From positions 20,298 through 84,297 of the forward strand of contig CAIWAH010000249.1 of assembly GCA_903910585.1 (NCBI GenBank): a stretch of DNA of 64,000 bases, written 5' to 3'. The notes beneath the pieces were generated by a model. It ran no database searches. It saw only the letters and a list, made by a program, of their open reading frames with translations, and had not been told where the DNA came from. Shown piece by piece: positions 8,631-17,164 of the stretch. The DNA is from an uncultured Verrucomicrobiota bacterium (GTDB lineage Bacteria; Verrucomicrobiota; Verrucomicrobiia; Limisphaerales; UBA9464). The number at the start of each line of letters is the position of its first letter. Positions within the stretch are counted from its first letter, which is position 1. Position numbers and translations under genes: made by a program.

Positions 8631-9496
8631 ATCGCATCCTGTTCGTCAGCCTCGTGCTCGGCACGGCCACGGTCGTGTGGATGAACCGCCAAACCGGACT
8701 CCGTCAGCAACGCCTGGTGGTCCGGGCCCTGCATGCCGAAATTGAAGCCCTGCGGCAAAGCACCGCGGAGGAAGCCGGCCAGACGGCGGAGCTGACCGTG
8801 GCGGTGGCTCACGCGAAAACGGAACGCGACCGGGTGCGGGATGAGCTGCGGACGCCGGTGGTCGAACCGACCCCCCAGGTGCTGCCCGGTCCCTTGGTGG
8901 AAGGGCGCTTCCCGGCGCAGCGGCCCTACTTCTATGTCGCCAAGAAGCAGCTTGCGAACTTTGAGGTGGAGCTGTTCGAGCAGGACCAACTGACGGCCGA
9001 GGCGGCAGTTGTGTTTGGGCTGAGCGACGGCGAGCGGATCGCCGTGAACGAGGCCTTCGAACTGCTGTGGGATCGCATTGCGGCGGTGGAGGCGGCGAAG
9101 GTGGAGCGTTTTGAACCGCCCCGGCCGGTGCCGGTTCCGGGCGACACCAACCGTGTCATTATTGCGCGGTTGCCCGAGCTGCGCGCCGACTTGGAACCCC
9201 TGGCCAGTCAGTTCGAGGATGCGGTCCGCATCATCCTGGGCGCCCAGCGGGCGGAACTGTTCCTGGGCCACGCGCGGGCCTTTTTCGAAACCGAACTGCA
9301 TGGCCTCGGCTCCGTGGCCCGCAGCTACGCCGTAAGCCGCTGGCCCGGCGGCAGCGAGACGCTGCAGGTTCACTACGAACGCGGGGATTCGGTGTGGCTG
9401 GCGGCCAACAACTGGTCGCTGCCCGAGGCATACGGACAGCGCCAGTTCCGACACCTGTTCCCCGAACGGGTGCCGGCGGAAGCGGAACCCCAATGA
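8627..9496 (+). CDS. Single-span coiled-coil protein coupled to the sigma factor
   Basis: The ATG overlaps the sigma-factor stop (ATGA at 8627-8630), so the two genes are translationally coupled. The protein has an N-terminal membrane anchor (ILFVSLVLGTATVVW), a coiled coil (residues about 25-65) and a soluble domain. Residues about 120-150 (FGLSDGERIAVNEAFELLWD) resemble the sigma-factor tail (LGLDAGQQAAVTAYCEQFF) in position and pattern, suggesting that the two proteins share a homologous C-terminal domain. It probably works with the sigma factor as a sensor or regulator. The family is not named. Confidence 0.75.
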   Translation: MNRILFVSLVLGTATVVWMNRQTGLRQQRLVVRALHAEIEALRQSTAEEAGQTAELTVAVAHAKTERDRVRDELRTPVVEPTPQVLPGPLVEGRFPAQRPYFYVAKKQLANFEVELFEQDQLTAEAAVVFGLSDGERIAVNEAFELLWDRIAAVEAAKVERFEPPRPVPVPGDTNRVIIARLPELRADLEPLASQFEDAVRIILGAQRAELFLGHARAFFETELHGLGSVARSYAVSRWPGGSETLQVHYERGDSVWLAANNWSLPEAYGQRQFRHLFPERVPAEAEPQ

Positions 9497-9506
9497 CGGT
9501 GGGTGG

Positions 9507-9630
9507 CTATTCCAGAGTCAGCTGCCGATTATCCGCCGCCGTCTTGCAGAGCCCCACGAAGGTCTCCTCCGCCAAGGTCAGCCGCCGCCCGCGCCAATGC
9601 AGGATGCCCCAGTCGCGCTTGAGCTTGCGC
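9507..9630 (-). pseudogene. C-terminal remnant of an unidentified gene, possibly a LysR-type regulator
   Basis: On the minus strand about 40 codons end at a TAG (9507-9509) and read KRDWGILHWRGRRLTLAEETFVGLC in two overlapping parts, followed by KTAADNRQLTLE. The pattern (aromatic-rich strand, then a helix before the stop) resembles the end of LysR substrate-binding domains. No upstream coding sequence in this frame continues past 9630, where the duplicated protease fragment begins. It therefore appears to be a gene cut off by that junction. The family call is tentative. Confidence 0.35.
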
Positions 9631-9974
9631 CGGCCGGAGCGGGTTCCGTGTCGCCGGACAGCGGCCCTTACCCGGTGGGCCTGGAATTCGCCCTGGTCGC
9701 CACCCCGGCCCCTTACTTTACGTTTGCCGGTTGGCGCGGGGACCTCGTTGCGACCGAAAACCCCGTCCTCATTTCCCTGACCGGCGACCGCATGGTGGAG
9801 GCCGAGTTGGGCAACTTCGGTGCCGCCGCGGTGAGTGCGGACGAATCCTGGGTCACGGTTTCCGAAGGGATGTTCATGAAGGATTGCAGGGCCCGCGGGG
9901 CGGAAGGCGCGACCTTCGTGACCCGGATCAAATGGTCGAAACCGAACCGGCTGTTCCAGGCGCCCTCACCGTGA
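9597..9974 (+). pseudogene. Composite frame: duplicated beta-repeat fused to a sialidase-like C-terminal tail
   Basis: The open frame of 125 codons consists of ten codons from the flanking remnant, the duplicated repeat, and from about 9805 a tail reading SADESWVTVSEGMFMKDCRA, then RIKWSKPNRLF before the stop. The tail resembles the conserved end of verrucomicrobial sialidase/BNR proteins (WVTVAE ... RGAD ... IKWAKPNRL). Since the start of such a gene lies at 6481, these may be the two ends of one gene that has lost its middle. The frame has no signal peptide or complete domain, so it is unlikely to be functional. Confidence 0.5.
9628..9804 (+). repeat. 177-bp direct repeat, copy A (Tyr codon intact)
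   Basis: This segment matches 13532-13708 with five mismatches by eye (about 97 percent). It encodes one InlB-type beta repeat (GAGSVSPDSGPY, then FTFAGWRGDLVATENPVL). Copy A keeps TAC where copy B has TAA. Homology starts at CGCCGGCCGG and stops at GAGGCCG, with unrelated sequence on both sides. Copy A is not part of a complete gene. Confidence 0.95.
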
Positions 9975-10137
9975 ACGCCCGCGTCCAACTCCGGAGGGTG
10001 CCCGGCCCCCAGCGCACGGAAGCGGGCGGCAAGCGGAGGGGATTATTCCCCAGCCCTTGCAGTCCGGCCGCCGTTTCCCGCGACTTTCAGACCCCTTGGC
10101 GCCGGCCACACTTCTGCTGACTCTGCCCGCACGACCG

Positions 10138-13100
10138 ATGGATTTGTTCACCTCCACGTCATGCCGATTCCGGTGGGCCGCCCTGTGCGCGGCGGCATTG
10201 GCCTTTCTCCCGGTCCGCGCCCAGGAAGCCTTCCGCCCGGTCCGGCAGTTCCCGCCCGGCGCACTGCGGGGGATCGCCGATCTTCCCGACGGGCCGTTTC
10301 GCCGGCAGCTGGAGCGCCTGCCGGCCTCCGGACGCCAACGGGCCGTCGAATGGCTGCGAAGCTTCCACTTCGGCGAACATGACCTCGGCACGCTGCAGCA
10401 CGACTCCAGCGGCGGAATCTTCTACGTGGATCCGGCTCCGCCGCCGGTCGCGTCGACGGCGGAGACGGAACTGCCGGAAGTCGCCGGTGCCGCCGTTGCG
10501 GTCAGCCCCTTCCCCGCCGGCCTCGTTTTCCACAGCCGCCCGGGTGCGCCCAATGTCATCTTCCTCAACTTCGCCGGCGAAACGGTGACCGGCACCGAAT
10601 GGAACACCTCGCTGGGGCGAACCTCGGTTCCGGCCACCGCGTTCAGCGTTGATGCCGACCTGACGACCTTCAGCGATTCCGAGCAGCTCGCGATCCGGCG
10701 GGTCTGGGAACGGGTCGCCGAGGACTACGCGCCGTTCAACGTGGACGTCACCACCGAACGCCCGGCCAGCTTTGGCGCCCGCACCGCCCAAGCGCTGATC
10801 ACCCGCCACACGGATGCCAATGGGGCGCTCAACCCGTCCTCCACCGCCGGTGGCGTCGCCTACGTGAACGTGTTTGGCACGACTTCCTACTCCCGCTACC
10901 GGCCGGCCTGGATCTACCATGACAACCTCAGCAATGAGGAATCGTTCATCGCAGAGGCGGTGGCCCACGAGGTCGGCCACAACCTGGGGCTCAGCCACGA
11001 CGGCACGACCGCCGGCGCCGACTATTACAACGGACACGGCGCCGGCGAAACGTCGTGGGGACCGCTCATGGGCACCGGCTACAACCGCAATGTGAGCCAG
11101 TGGAGCAAGGGCGAATACTACCAGGCCAACAACCAGCAGGACGACCTGTCGCTCATCGCCGGCAAGCTCACTTACCGCACCGACGACCACGGCAACACGA
11201 CGGCCGCCGCCACCACGCTGGTCCTGTCCGGCGGCACCAACGTCGTCGCCACGACCCCGGCCAACGATCCCGCCAATCTGAACCCCGACAACAAGGGCGT
11301 GATCGAGCGGGCCACCGATCTGGACACCTTCGCCTTTGTCACCGGCCCCGGGCCCGTGAGGTTCACGGTCACTCCGTGGATCGTTCCTTCCGGACGCACG
11401 CGGGGCGGAAATCTGGACGTGCAACTGCAGTTGCTGGATTCCGCGGGAACCGTCCTGCAAACGGTCCAGCCCGCCGACCAGACCGGCGCCGTGCTGGCCA
11501 CCAACCTCGCGGCCGGCCGCTACTTCCTGCAGGTCCGCAACGCCGCGGCCGGAAGCCCGCTGGGCACCAGTCCGACCGGCTACACCGGCTACGGAAGCCT
11601 CGGCCAGTATTTTCTCGATGGCTTCGTGAGCGCGCCCGACGGCGTGGTGGTCGCGCCGGTCGCTGCGCTCACCGCGACCGATCTTTCTTCCACCGGCGTG
11701 GGCGCGTTTTCGTTCACGGTGACCTACAGCGACGACTTCGCCGTGAAGGCGACCACGCTTGACGGCAACGATGTCCGGATTACCGGCCCGAACGGGTTCG
11801 ATCGCCTCGCCCGGCTCACCGGCGTCAGCCCGAGCGGAGACGGCACGCCGCTCACGGCGACCTACGCGGTGGACGCTCCCAACGGGATTGCCTGGTTGCC
11901 GGCCGACAACGGGACCTACGGAATCCGGCTCGAAGCCGGCCAGGTCAGCGACACGTTGGGGACCTTCGCGGCGGCCGGCTCGCTGGGCACTTTCCGGGTC
12001 GCCGTGCCCACGGCGATCTTCGCCGCCAGCATGGACAGCAATCCCGGCTGGACGCTGGAAGGTGACTGGGCCTGGGGCGCTCCGTCTTACGGCGCCTCGG
12101 GACCGGCCGGAGGGTTCACCGGCGCCACCATCCTCGGCTACAATCTCGGCGGCAACTATCCCAACCGTCTGACGACCCGCTACGCGACCACGCCGCCGAT
12201 CAACACGGCCGGCAGCACCAGCCTGACCCTGCATTTCCGGCGCTGGCTGCGGCTGCAGAATGGCGATACCGCCCTCGTCGAGGTGTCCACCAACGGCACG
12301 TCGTGGACCCGACTGTGGACCGGTTCCCGGCGGATCGCCGACACCTCGTGGCAGGAGGTCCAATACCCGTTGCCCGCGGGCTTCGCCGGCAGCGCCACCG
12401 TCCGGTTCCGCTGGGGCATGGGCTCCAACAATTCCCAAAATGACCTCGGCTGGAATCTGGACGACGTGCAACTGCTGGGCGACGGCACGCTCGACACCTT
12501 TGCCCCGGTCGCGTCCCTGAGCGTGGCCCCGCTCACCGTGGGCGGTTCGCCGAGCCACCCCTGCTCCGTCACCTACACCGACGCCACGGCCGTGCGGCTG
12601 AGTTCCCTGGATGCCGCGGATCTGGCCGTGACCGGGCCGAACGGCTTGGTCGGCACGGTGGAATTCATCGGCGCCGATCTGCCCGCGGACGGCACCCCGA
12701 TCACTGCCACCTACTCGATCACCGCTCCCGGAGGCACCTGGGACGCCGCCGACAACGGGACCTACGAAATCCAGCTCGCGGAAGACGAGGTGACCGACGC
12801 CGGCAACAACGGCGTCAGCGCGACGCCCCTCGGCAGCTTCGCGGTGAACATCCCGTCCAGCACCCTGGCGCTGGTCGTCGAACCGGTCGCGCTCGATGTG
12901 CCGGAGGGCGGCGAAGGCTCCTTCACGGTGCGCCTTTCGGAAATGCCGTCCACCACGGTGACGGTTTCCGTCCAACGCCAGAGCGGCGACGAATCGGTGA
13001 CCGTGAAATCCGGCGCCACCCTCAGCTTCAGCCGGAACACCTGGAACACCCCGGCCAAGGTCACGCTCAGCGCCACCGCGGACGCCGATGAAACGGTGAG

Positions 13101-13575
13101 TTCCGCCGTGTTCGACGTCCGGTCGGCCGGTCTGGCAACGGTCACGGTGATCGCCAACAAGGTGGACTGGCCGACCGGCCAGCTCGACGTCGTTCGACCG
13201 GACCCGATTGAATCCGCCGGTCCGGTGGGTGGACCGTTCACGCCGGGCCAATGGAGCGTCAGCCTCACCAATTCGGGCGGGAGTTCGCTCGTCTGGTCGG
13301 TCAGCGCGGATGTAGCTTGGCTCGCCTGGTCCGCGGCCACGGGAACCTTGGCACCCACGGGTGAAACCAAGCTCACGCTCGTCCTGACCCCGGCCGCCGC
13401 CGCACTGCCTCCCGGCACCCATTTCGCCACGGTGGGTTTCACGAATCTGTCCACGGGCCGCGGAGACACGGCTTATCAGGTCACCCTTTTGGTTCGGGCG
13501 GAATCGACGGCCCACCTCACCGTAAAGGTCACGCCGGCCGGAGCGGGTTCCGTGTCGCCGGACAGCGGTCCTTAA
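10138..13575 (+). CDS. Secreted metzincin-type zinc metalloprotease (C-terminus cut by in-frame stop)
   Basis: The start is ATG 10138, giving a signal peptide (FRWAALCAAALAFLPVRAQ). Zinc site HEVGHNLGLSH lies at about residues 277-287, followed by a Met-turn (GPLMGTGYNRN), typical of metzincins (M10/M12-like). A PPC-type domain follows (residues about 365-490), then two related modules (VTYSDDFAVKATTLDGNDVR and VTYTDATAVRLSSLDAADLA) on either side of a MAM/laminin-like region, then a Calx-beta-like stretch and an Ig-like stretch. Reading stops at TAA 13573-13575 inside an InlB-type repeat, and the same frame continues at 13579. Either the protein is made without its C-terminal sorting-type module or the stop is a mutation or sequencing error. 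Confidence 0.85.
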   Translation: MDLFTSTSCRFRWAALCAAALAFLPVRAQEAFRPVRQFPPGALRGIADLPDGPFRRQLERLPASGRQRAVEWLRSFHFGEHDLGTLQHDSSGGIFYVDPAPPPVASTAETELPEVAGAAVAVSPFPAGLVFHSRPGAPNVIFLNFAGETVTGTEWNTSLGRTSVPATAFSVDADLTTFSDSEQLAIRRVWERVAEDYAPFNVDVTTERPASFGARTAQALITRHTDANGALNPSSTAGGVAYVNVFGTTSYSRYRPAWIYHDNLSNEESFIAEAVAHEVGHNLGLSHDGTTAGADYYNGHGAGETSWGPLMGTGYNRNVSQWSKGEYYQANNQQDDLSLIAGKLTYRTDDHGNTTAAATTLVLSGGTNVVATTPANDPANLNPDNKGVIERATDLDTFAFVTGPGPVRFTVTPWIVPSGRTRGGNLDVQLQLLDSAGTVLQTVQPADQTGAVLATNLAAGRYFLQVRNAAAGSPLGTSPTGYTGYGSLGQYFLDGFVSAPDGVVVAPVAALTATDLSSTGVGAFSFTVTYSDDFAVKATTLDGNDVRITGPNGFDRLARLTGVSPSGDGTPLTATYAVDAPNGIAWLPADNGTYGIRLEAGQVSDTLGTFAAAGSLGTFRVAVPTAIFAASMDSNPGWTLEGDWAWGAPSYGASGPAGGFTGATILGYNLGGNYPNRLTTRYATTPPINTAGSTSLTLHFRRWLRLQNGDTALVEVSTNGTSWTRLWTGSRRIADTSWQEVQYPLPAGFAGSATVRFRWGMGSNNSQNDLGWNLDDVQLLGDGTLDTFAPVASLSVAPLTVGGSPSHPCSVTYTDATAVRLSSLDAADLAVTGPNGLVGTVEFIGADLPADGTPITATYSITAPGGTWDAADNGTYEIQLAEDEVTDAGNNGVSATPLGSFAVNIPSSTLALVVEPVALDVPEGGEGSFTVRLSEMPSTTVTVSVQRQSGDESVTVKSGATLSFSRNTWNTPAKVTLSATADADETVSSAVFDVRSAGLATVTVIANKVDWPTGQLDVVRPDPIESAGPVGGPFTPGQWSVSLTNSGGSSLVWSVSADVAWLAWSAATGTLAPTGETKLTLVLTPAAAALPPGTHFATVGFTNLSTGRGDTAYQVTLLVRAESTAHLTVKVTPAGAGSVSPDSGP

Positions 13576-13708
13576 CCGGTGGGCCTGGAATTCGCCCTGG
13601 TCGCCACCCCGGCCCCTTACTTCACGTTTGCCGGTTGGCGCGGGGACCTCGTTGCGACCGAAAACCCCGTCCTCATTTCCCTGACCGGCGACCGCACGGT
13701 CGAGGCCG
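13532..13708 (+). repeat. 177-bp direct repeat, copy B (contains the nonsense codon)
   Basis: This is the second copy of the segment at 9628-9804. It spans the point where the metalloprotease reading frame is interrupted: GGT CCT TAA CCG here against GGC CCT TAC CCG in copy A. The other differences are silent or conservative single-base changes. Being in its natural protein context, this is likely the source copy. Confidence 0.95.
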
Positions 13709-14100
13709 TGTTCGCCGAGCAACTGACCGTCAATCAGCCCACGCCGCTGCGCTGGCTGGCCGCCTACGGCATCACGAACGACGTGGAGACCGCCGTTCTC
13801 GAAGTCGGCGCCAACGGCCTGCCCCGCTGGCAGTCCTACGTCGCGGGTCTCAATCCGAATGATCCCGCCAGCCGGCTGCGGCTGGAGCTGCGGCCCGCGG
13901 CCGACCTGGGCACGCTGAATCTCCGCTGGGACACGGTCACCAACCGCGTTTACAGCCTGTGGCAGTCGCCCGAGGCAGGCGCCGGGTTCATTCCGATCCC
14001 TGACGCCCAGACGCTGCCGGCAACCGTGCGCGAATACCAACTCTCGCCCGGCGCGGCCAGCGACGGCCAGTTCTACCAACTCCGGGTTGAACTCCCCTAG
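13579..14100 (+). pseudogene. Separated C-terminal part of the metalloprotease (beta repeat plus sorting-type module)
   Basis: This frame is in phase with the metalloprotease frame that ends three bases before it, so the two would be one protein of about 1,320 residues without the TAA. It contains the rest of the InlB-type repeat (FTFAGWRGDLVATENPVL), then LRWLAAYGITNDVETAVLEV and GLPRWQSYVAGLNPNDPAS, a C-terminal module seen on many verrucomicrobial secreted proteins, and ends RVELP. It lacks its own signal peptide. A GTG at 13579 could in principle restart translation, but an independent exported product is unlikely. Confidence 0.75.
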
Positions 14101-14124
14101 CCCGCCCCGCGGCGATGGCGATGG

Positions 14125-15156
14125 CTAGAAGTCCCGACGCCGCAGCCGGTCGAGGTGTTCGAGCCCGCTCATGATCGTGTTGGCCGGCAGGCCGAAGTCG
14201 ATCAGGCAGGCGATCTCGTCCACCCCGATGGCCGCCACCGCCTCGACCATTTTGGCGCAGGACGCCACGGAACCCATCAGGCCGGTCTTCTGGTAGTAAC
14301 GCTCGAAGGCGTATTCGAGCATGTCGTTCTTCTTCCGTTCGGGCATGTCCTTCAGCCGCGCGTCGCCGATCTGCCAGAGGTCCGCGCTGCTTTCGAGGTA
14401 ACGCTTGAAGGGCTCCCGCACGGTCTGTTTCACCGCCGCCTCCTCTTCGCCGACATACGTGTGGAGCATCAGGGTCACCTTGCCCGGCCCCGCATGCCCG
14501 ACGCGTTCGCGGGCGGCCCGGTAGGCGGCGATCTTCGGCCCGAGCTCCTCGACCTTCTGGAAGAGCAGCGCCGTGAGCGCGTTGAAGCCCCATTCGCCCG
14601 TTTCACCGAACCGTTCCGCCCCGCCCGAGCAGGTGAACCAGATGTTCAGCTCCGGCTGCACCGGGAGCGGATGCACCGTCACCTCGGTCCGTTCGCCGTT
14701 GCCGTTCGTGACCGGAAACGGCTGCCCCGACCACATCCGGCGCACGTCCGCGACGCCCTCCAGGGTGATGCGCTTGCGTTCCGCGTAGTGCTGCGGCGCG
14801 AGCGCGAAATCGTTCGGGTTCCAGCCAATGGCGAACGACAGGTCCACCCGGCCGTTCGACAGGTTGTCCACCACCGCCCACTCCTCCGCCACGCGGATGG
14901 GATGGTGCAGCGGCATCACCACGCTGCCGGCGCGGATGCGGATGCGCTTCGTGGACTCCGCGAGCACGACGCCGGCAAGCGCGGGGTTCGGGAACAGCCC
15001 GCCGAACGCATGGAAGTGCCGCTCGGGAATCCAGACCGCCTCGAAGCCGCGGTCATCGGCGAACTTCGTGGACGCACGGAACAGCTCGAACTTGCCGCGC
15101 TCAAACTCGGCGGACTGGCTGGCGAAAAACAGGAGACTGAAGGACGGCCATTTCAT
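14125..15156 (-). CDS. LLM-class flavin-dependent oxidoreductase (MupA/Atu3640-type)
   Basis: A 343-residue luciferase-like monooxygenase. Recognisable elements are WIPERHFHAFGG near residue 42, IRIRAGSVVMPLHHPIRVAE, and SNGRVDLSFAIGWNPNDFAL. The long form with FERYYQKTGLMGS and a C-terminal DEIACLIDFGL matches the subgroup first described beside nonribosomal peptide and polyketide genes (TIGR04020-like). No NRPS/PKS module is in this window, although an acyl carrier protein lies 2 kb away on the same strand. It would use reduced FMN and oxygen; the substrate is unknown. It is convergent with the protease gene. Confidence 0.9.
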   Translation of the reverse strand: MKWPSFSLLFFASQSAEFERGKFELFRASTKFADDRGFEAVWIPERHFHAFGGLFPNPALAGVVLAESTKRIRIRAGSVVMPLHHPIRVAEEWAVVDNLSNGRVDLSFAIGWNPNDFALAPQHYAERKRITLEGVADVRRMWSGQPFPVTNGNGERTEVTVHPLPVQPELNIWFTCSGGAERFGETGEWGFNALTALLFQKVEELGPKIAAYRAARERVGHAGPGKVTLMLHTYVGEEEAAVKQTVREPFKRYLESSADLWQIGDARLKDMPERKKNDMLEYAFERYYQKTGLMGSVASCAKMVEAVAAIGVDEIACLIDFGLPANTIMSGLEHLDRLRRRDF

Positions 15157-15287
15157 CGCGATGCGGCGACTGTGAAGCCGGGCGTCGGAAGTTGAAGCCC
15201 GGAAACTGGCATTTCCCGCCCGTCCGACCGGCAGTGGGTCTCTCGCCGGACTCGACCCGCTGGCATTGCCATTGCTTGGGTGACGGC

Positions 15288-16061
15288 ATGCACACCTCGA
15301 ACTCCCGGCGCACGCTGGCCTTCACCGCCACCGAACTGCTGGTGGTGATCGTCTGCGTGGCGGTGGTGTTTTTCTTTCTCCTGCTCCCGGCCGAACCAAC
15401 GGGCAAGGCGAAGGCGACCCGCATCAACTGCGTCAACAACCTGAAAAACATCGGCCTCGCGTGGCGGATCTACGCGACGGACAGCGAAGCCTCATATCCT
15501 TGGTCGCGCTCGGGAACTAACCTTCCGCCCTGCGTGCCCACCAACTTCGTCTCTGTGCCGGGAGCCCCTTTGTCACCCGCCCAAGGCGTCGCCGCGATTT
15601 TCGGCCTAATCACCAATGAGCTTTCCACGCCGAAGATTCTCCAATGCCCGAGCGACACGAAGCGCTTGCAACTGAAGACCAACTCCTTCGGCCTCCTGCT
15701 CGCCCCCGCCCAAATCGCGGTTCGTGACCGGACTATCAGCTACTTCATCGGCACCAGCGCCCGTGAAGAAGCCCCGCAGTCCATCATGGGCGGCGACCGC
15801 AATCTTGCCGGCGGCCCCTTCAGCTCGGATACCAACACCCCGCCGTCGCAGGTCGCGCTGCGTATCCCGCTTACCGTTGCCACCAACATCGCCGCCCTGA
15901 AATCAGCGGGTTGGACCAAGGACATCCATCAGCACGCCGGCAATCTGCTCCTCGGCGACGGCAGCGTGCAGCAGGTCACCTCGGGGCGCATGCGGGAACA
16001 GTTTCGGGACGCCGCCCTGACCACCGATTCCGATCTCGATTTCGTGTGGCCCGCGAACTGA
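15288..16061 (+). CDS. Pseudopilin-like protein with prepilin N-terminus and H-X9-DG C-terminus
   Basis: The start at ATG 15288 gives MHTSNSRRTLAFTATELLVV, a type II secretion/type IV prepilin signal (basic leader, FTxxE, then a hydrophobic helix IVCVAVVFFFLLL). Typical verrucomicrobial features follow: RINCVNNLKNIGLAWRIYA near residue 50 and DIHQHAGNLLLGDGS near the end, an exact H-X9-DG motif. Such proteins occur in many scattered copies per genome. The usual Gly before the cleavage site is Ala here, so processing may differ. It stands alone with no other secretion genes beside it. Confidence 0.85.
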   Translation: MHTSNSRRTLAFTATELLVVIVCVAVVFFFLLLPAEPTGKAKATRINCVNNLKNIGLAWRIYATDSEASYPWSRSGTNLPPCVPTNFVSVPGAPLSPAQGVAAIFGLITNELSTPKILQCPSDTKRLQLKTNSFGLLLAPAQIAVRDRTISYFIGTSAREEAPQSIMGGDRNLAGGPFSSDTNTPPSQVALRIPLTVATNIAALKSAGWTKDIHQHAGNLLLGDGSVQQVTSGRMREQFRDAALTTDSDLDFVWPAN

Positions 16062-16085
16062 CCCGAAACGATGGCGTGGGCCGGA

Positions 16086-16234
16086 GCGCGGACGGTCACG
16101 TCCGCGCGAATCTCTGGCGGCTCCCTGACTGCCGCCTACGCCGCCCCATCAAATAGCACATTGCTTGGGCTCACGCTCGGCCTTGGAGGTTTCCATTCAC
16201 CGCTGGCGCTACGCGCGGACGAAGACCGTCCGCG
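16086..16234. repeat. Two GC-rich hairpins with the same stem in an intergenic gap
   Basis: Arms GCGCGGAC (16086-16093) and GTCCGCGC (16100-16107) form one stem. CGCGGAC (16214-16220) and GTCCGCG (16228-16234) form a second with the same stem sequence. A shorter relative, CGCGGA/TCCGCG, occurs at 34902-34917. They lie between two convergent genes and may act as bidirectional terminators or belong to a REP-like family. Confidence 0.55.
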
Positions 16235-16270
16235 TCCCGAGCGAATTCGCCATCACCCGGCGCGCGCCGC

Positions 16271-17164
16271 TCACGCCTCTTTCCAGCGGCGGTGGCCCCA
16301 CATGTATTGCCCGGGATACTGGCGGACAAAGCGTTCCACCTCCCGTGTGAGGGCCTGGGTGAACTCAAGGGCGTCGCGCTCGCGGTCGCCGGTGCGCGGC
16401 GCGGTGACCGGTCCGACAGCGTGGACCTCGAACTTCAGCGGCCCCTTGCGCACGGCCACCGCGAAGATCAGCGGCGCCCGGGTCGTGAAATGCATCATCG
16501 CGACCGACTTGGTGGTCCAGGCCGGGCGGCCGAGAAAGTCCACCTGCACGCGGCCGTCATAGACGTGCTGGTCAATCATCAGCGCCACCATTTCGCCCTG
16601 CGAAAGGGCGTTGAGGAAGCGCATCGGGTTGCGCTCATTGCGCGACACCAGCCGGAGCCGCTCGTTGGTGCGCCCGGCATGGATCACCCGGTCCAGCTCC
16701 GGATTGTTGAACGGGCGATAGACGACGAGCATCGGCTTGAGCATGGCGACGGCGCGGGCCGCGACTTCCCAATTGCCCAGGTGCGCGCTGGCGATGAGCA
16801 GTCCCCGGCCCGGTTCGGCCAGCAGCCGTTCGGCCTCCGGCGAGAGCTTCAGCGTCACGAACTCGCGCCAGTTGTCCGCGGTCATCCGGGACTTCACCAC
16901 CAGCGACTCGGCCACCATGAGGGCGAACGACAGGAACGATTCCCGCGCCAGGCGGCGGGCTTCCGTCTCGGACTTCGCCACGCCGCTGAGGCGCAGGTTC
17001 TCGATCGAGACGGACCGGCGCTTGCGCCAGAGCACAAACACCACCGCCGCCAGCATCCGGGTCAGCCCGAACAGCCACGGCGGCGGCAACGCCCCGATCA
17101 GGGCCAGCACCGCGGCCACCAGCCGGGCCACGGTCTTCTGCTGCAACTGGCGGAGGCCGCTCAC
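16271..17164 (-). CDS. LpxL/HtrB-type lysophospholipid (lipid A) acyltransferase
   Basis: A 297-residue membrane-associated acyltransferase. After an N-terminal hydrophobic segment (LVAAVLALIGALPPPWLFGL) it carries SAHLGNWEVAARA (about residue 128), the H-x4-[DE] catalytic element of the LpxL family, followed by VVYRPFNNPELD and VALMIDQHVYDGRVQVDFLG. The end is PGQYMWGHRRWKE, the usual YxWxHRRW motif. It starts with GTG overlapping the stop of the acyl carrier protein (GTGA at 17161-17164), so the two are translationally coupled. That suggests the enzyme uses acyl chains from that dedicated carrier rather than, or in addition to, the housekeeping one. Confidence 0.9.
   Translation of the reverse strand: MSGLRQLQQKTVARLVAAVLALIGALPPPWLFGLTRMLAAVVFVLWRKRRSVSIENLRLSGVAKSETEARRLARESFLSFALMVAESLVVKSRMTADNWREFVTLKLSPEAERLLAEPGRGLLIASAHLGNWEVAARAVAMLKPMLVVYRPFNNPELDRVIHAGRTNERLRLVSRNERNPMRFLNALSQGEMVALMIDQHVYDGRVQVDFLGRPAWTTKSVAMMHFTTRAPLIFAVAVRKGPLKFEVHAVGPVTAPRTGDRERDALEFTQALTREVERFVRQYPGQYMWGHRRWKEA

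Noticed and set aside
13579..14100. Independent gene starting at GTG 13579
   Set aside because: It is in phase with the preceding protease frame, lacks a signal peptide and starts mid-domain. It is better read as the separated C-terminus.
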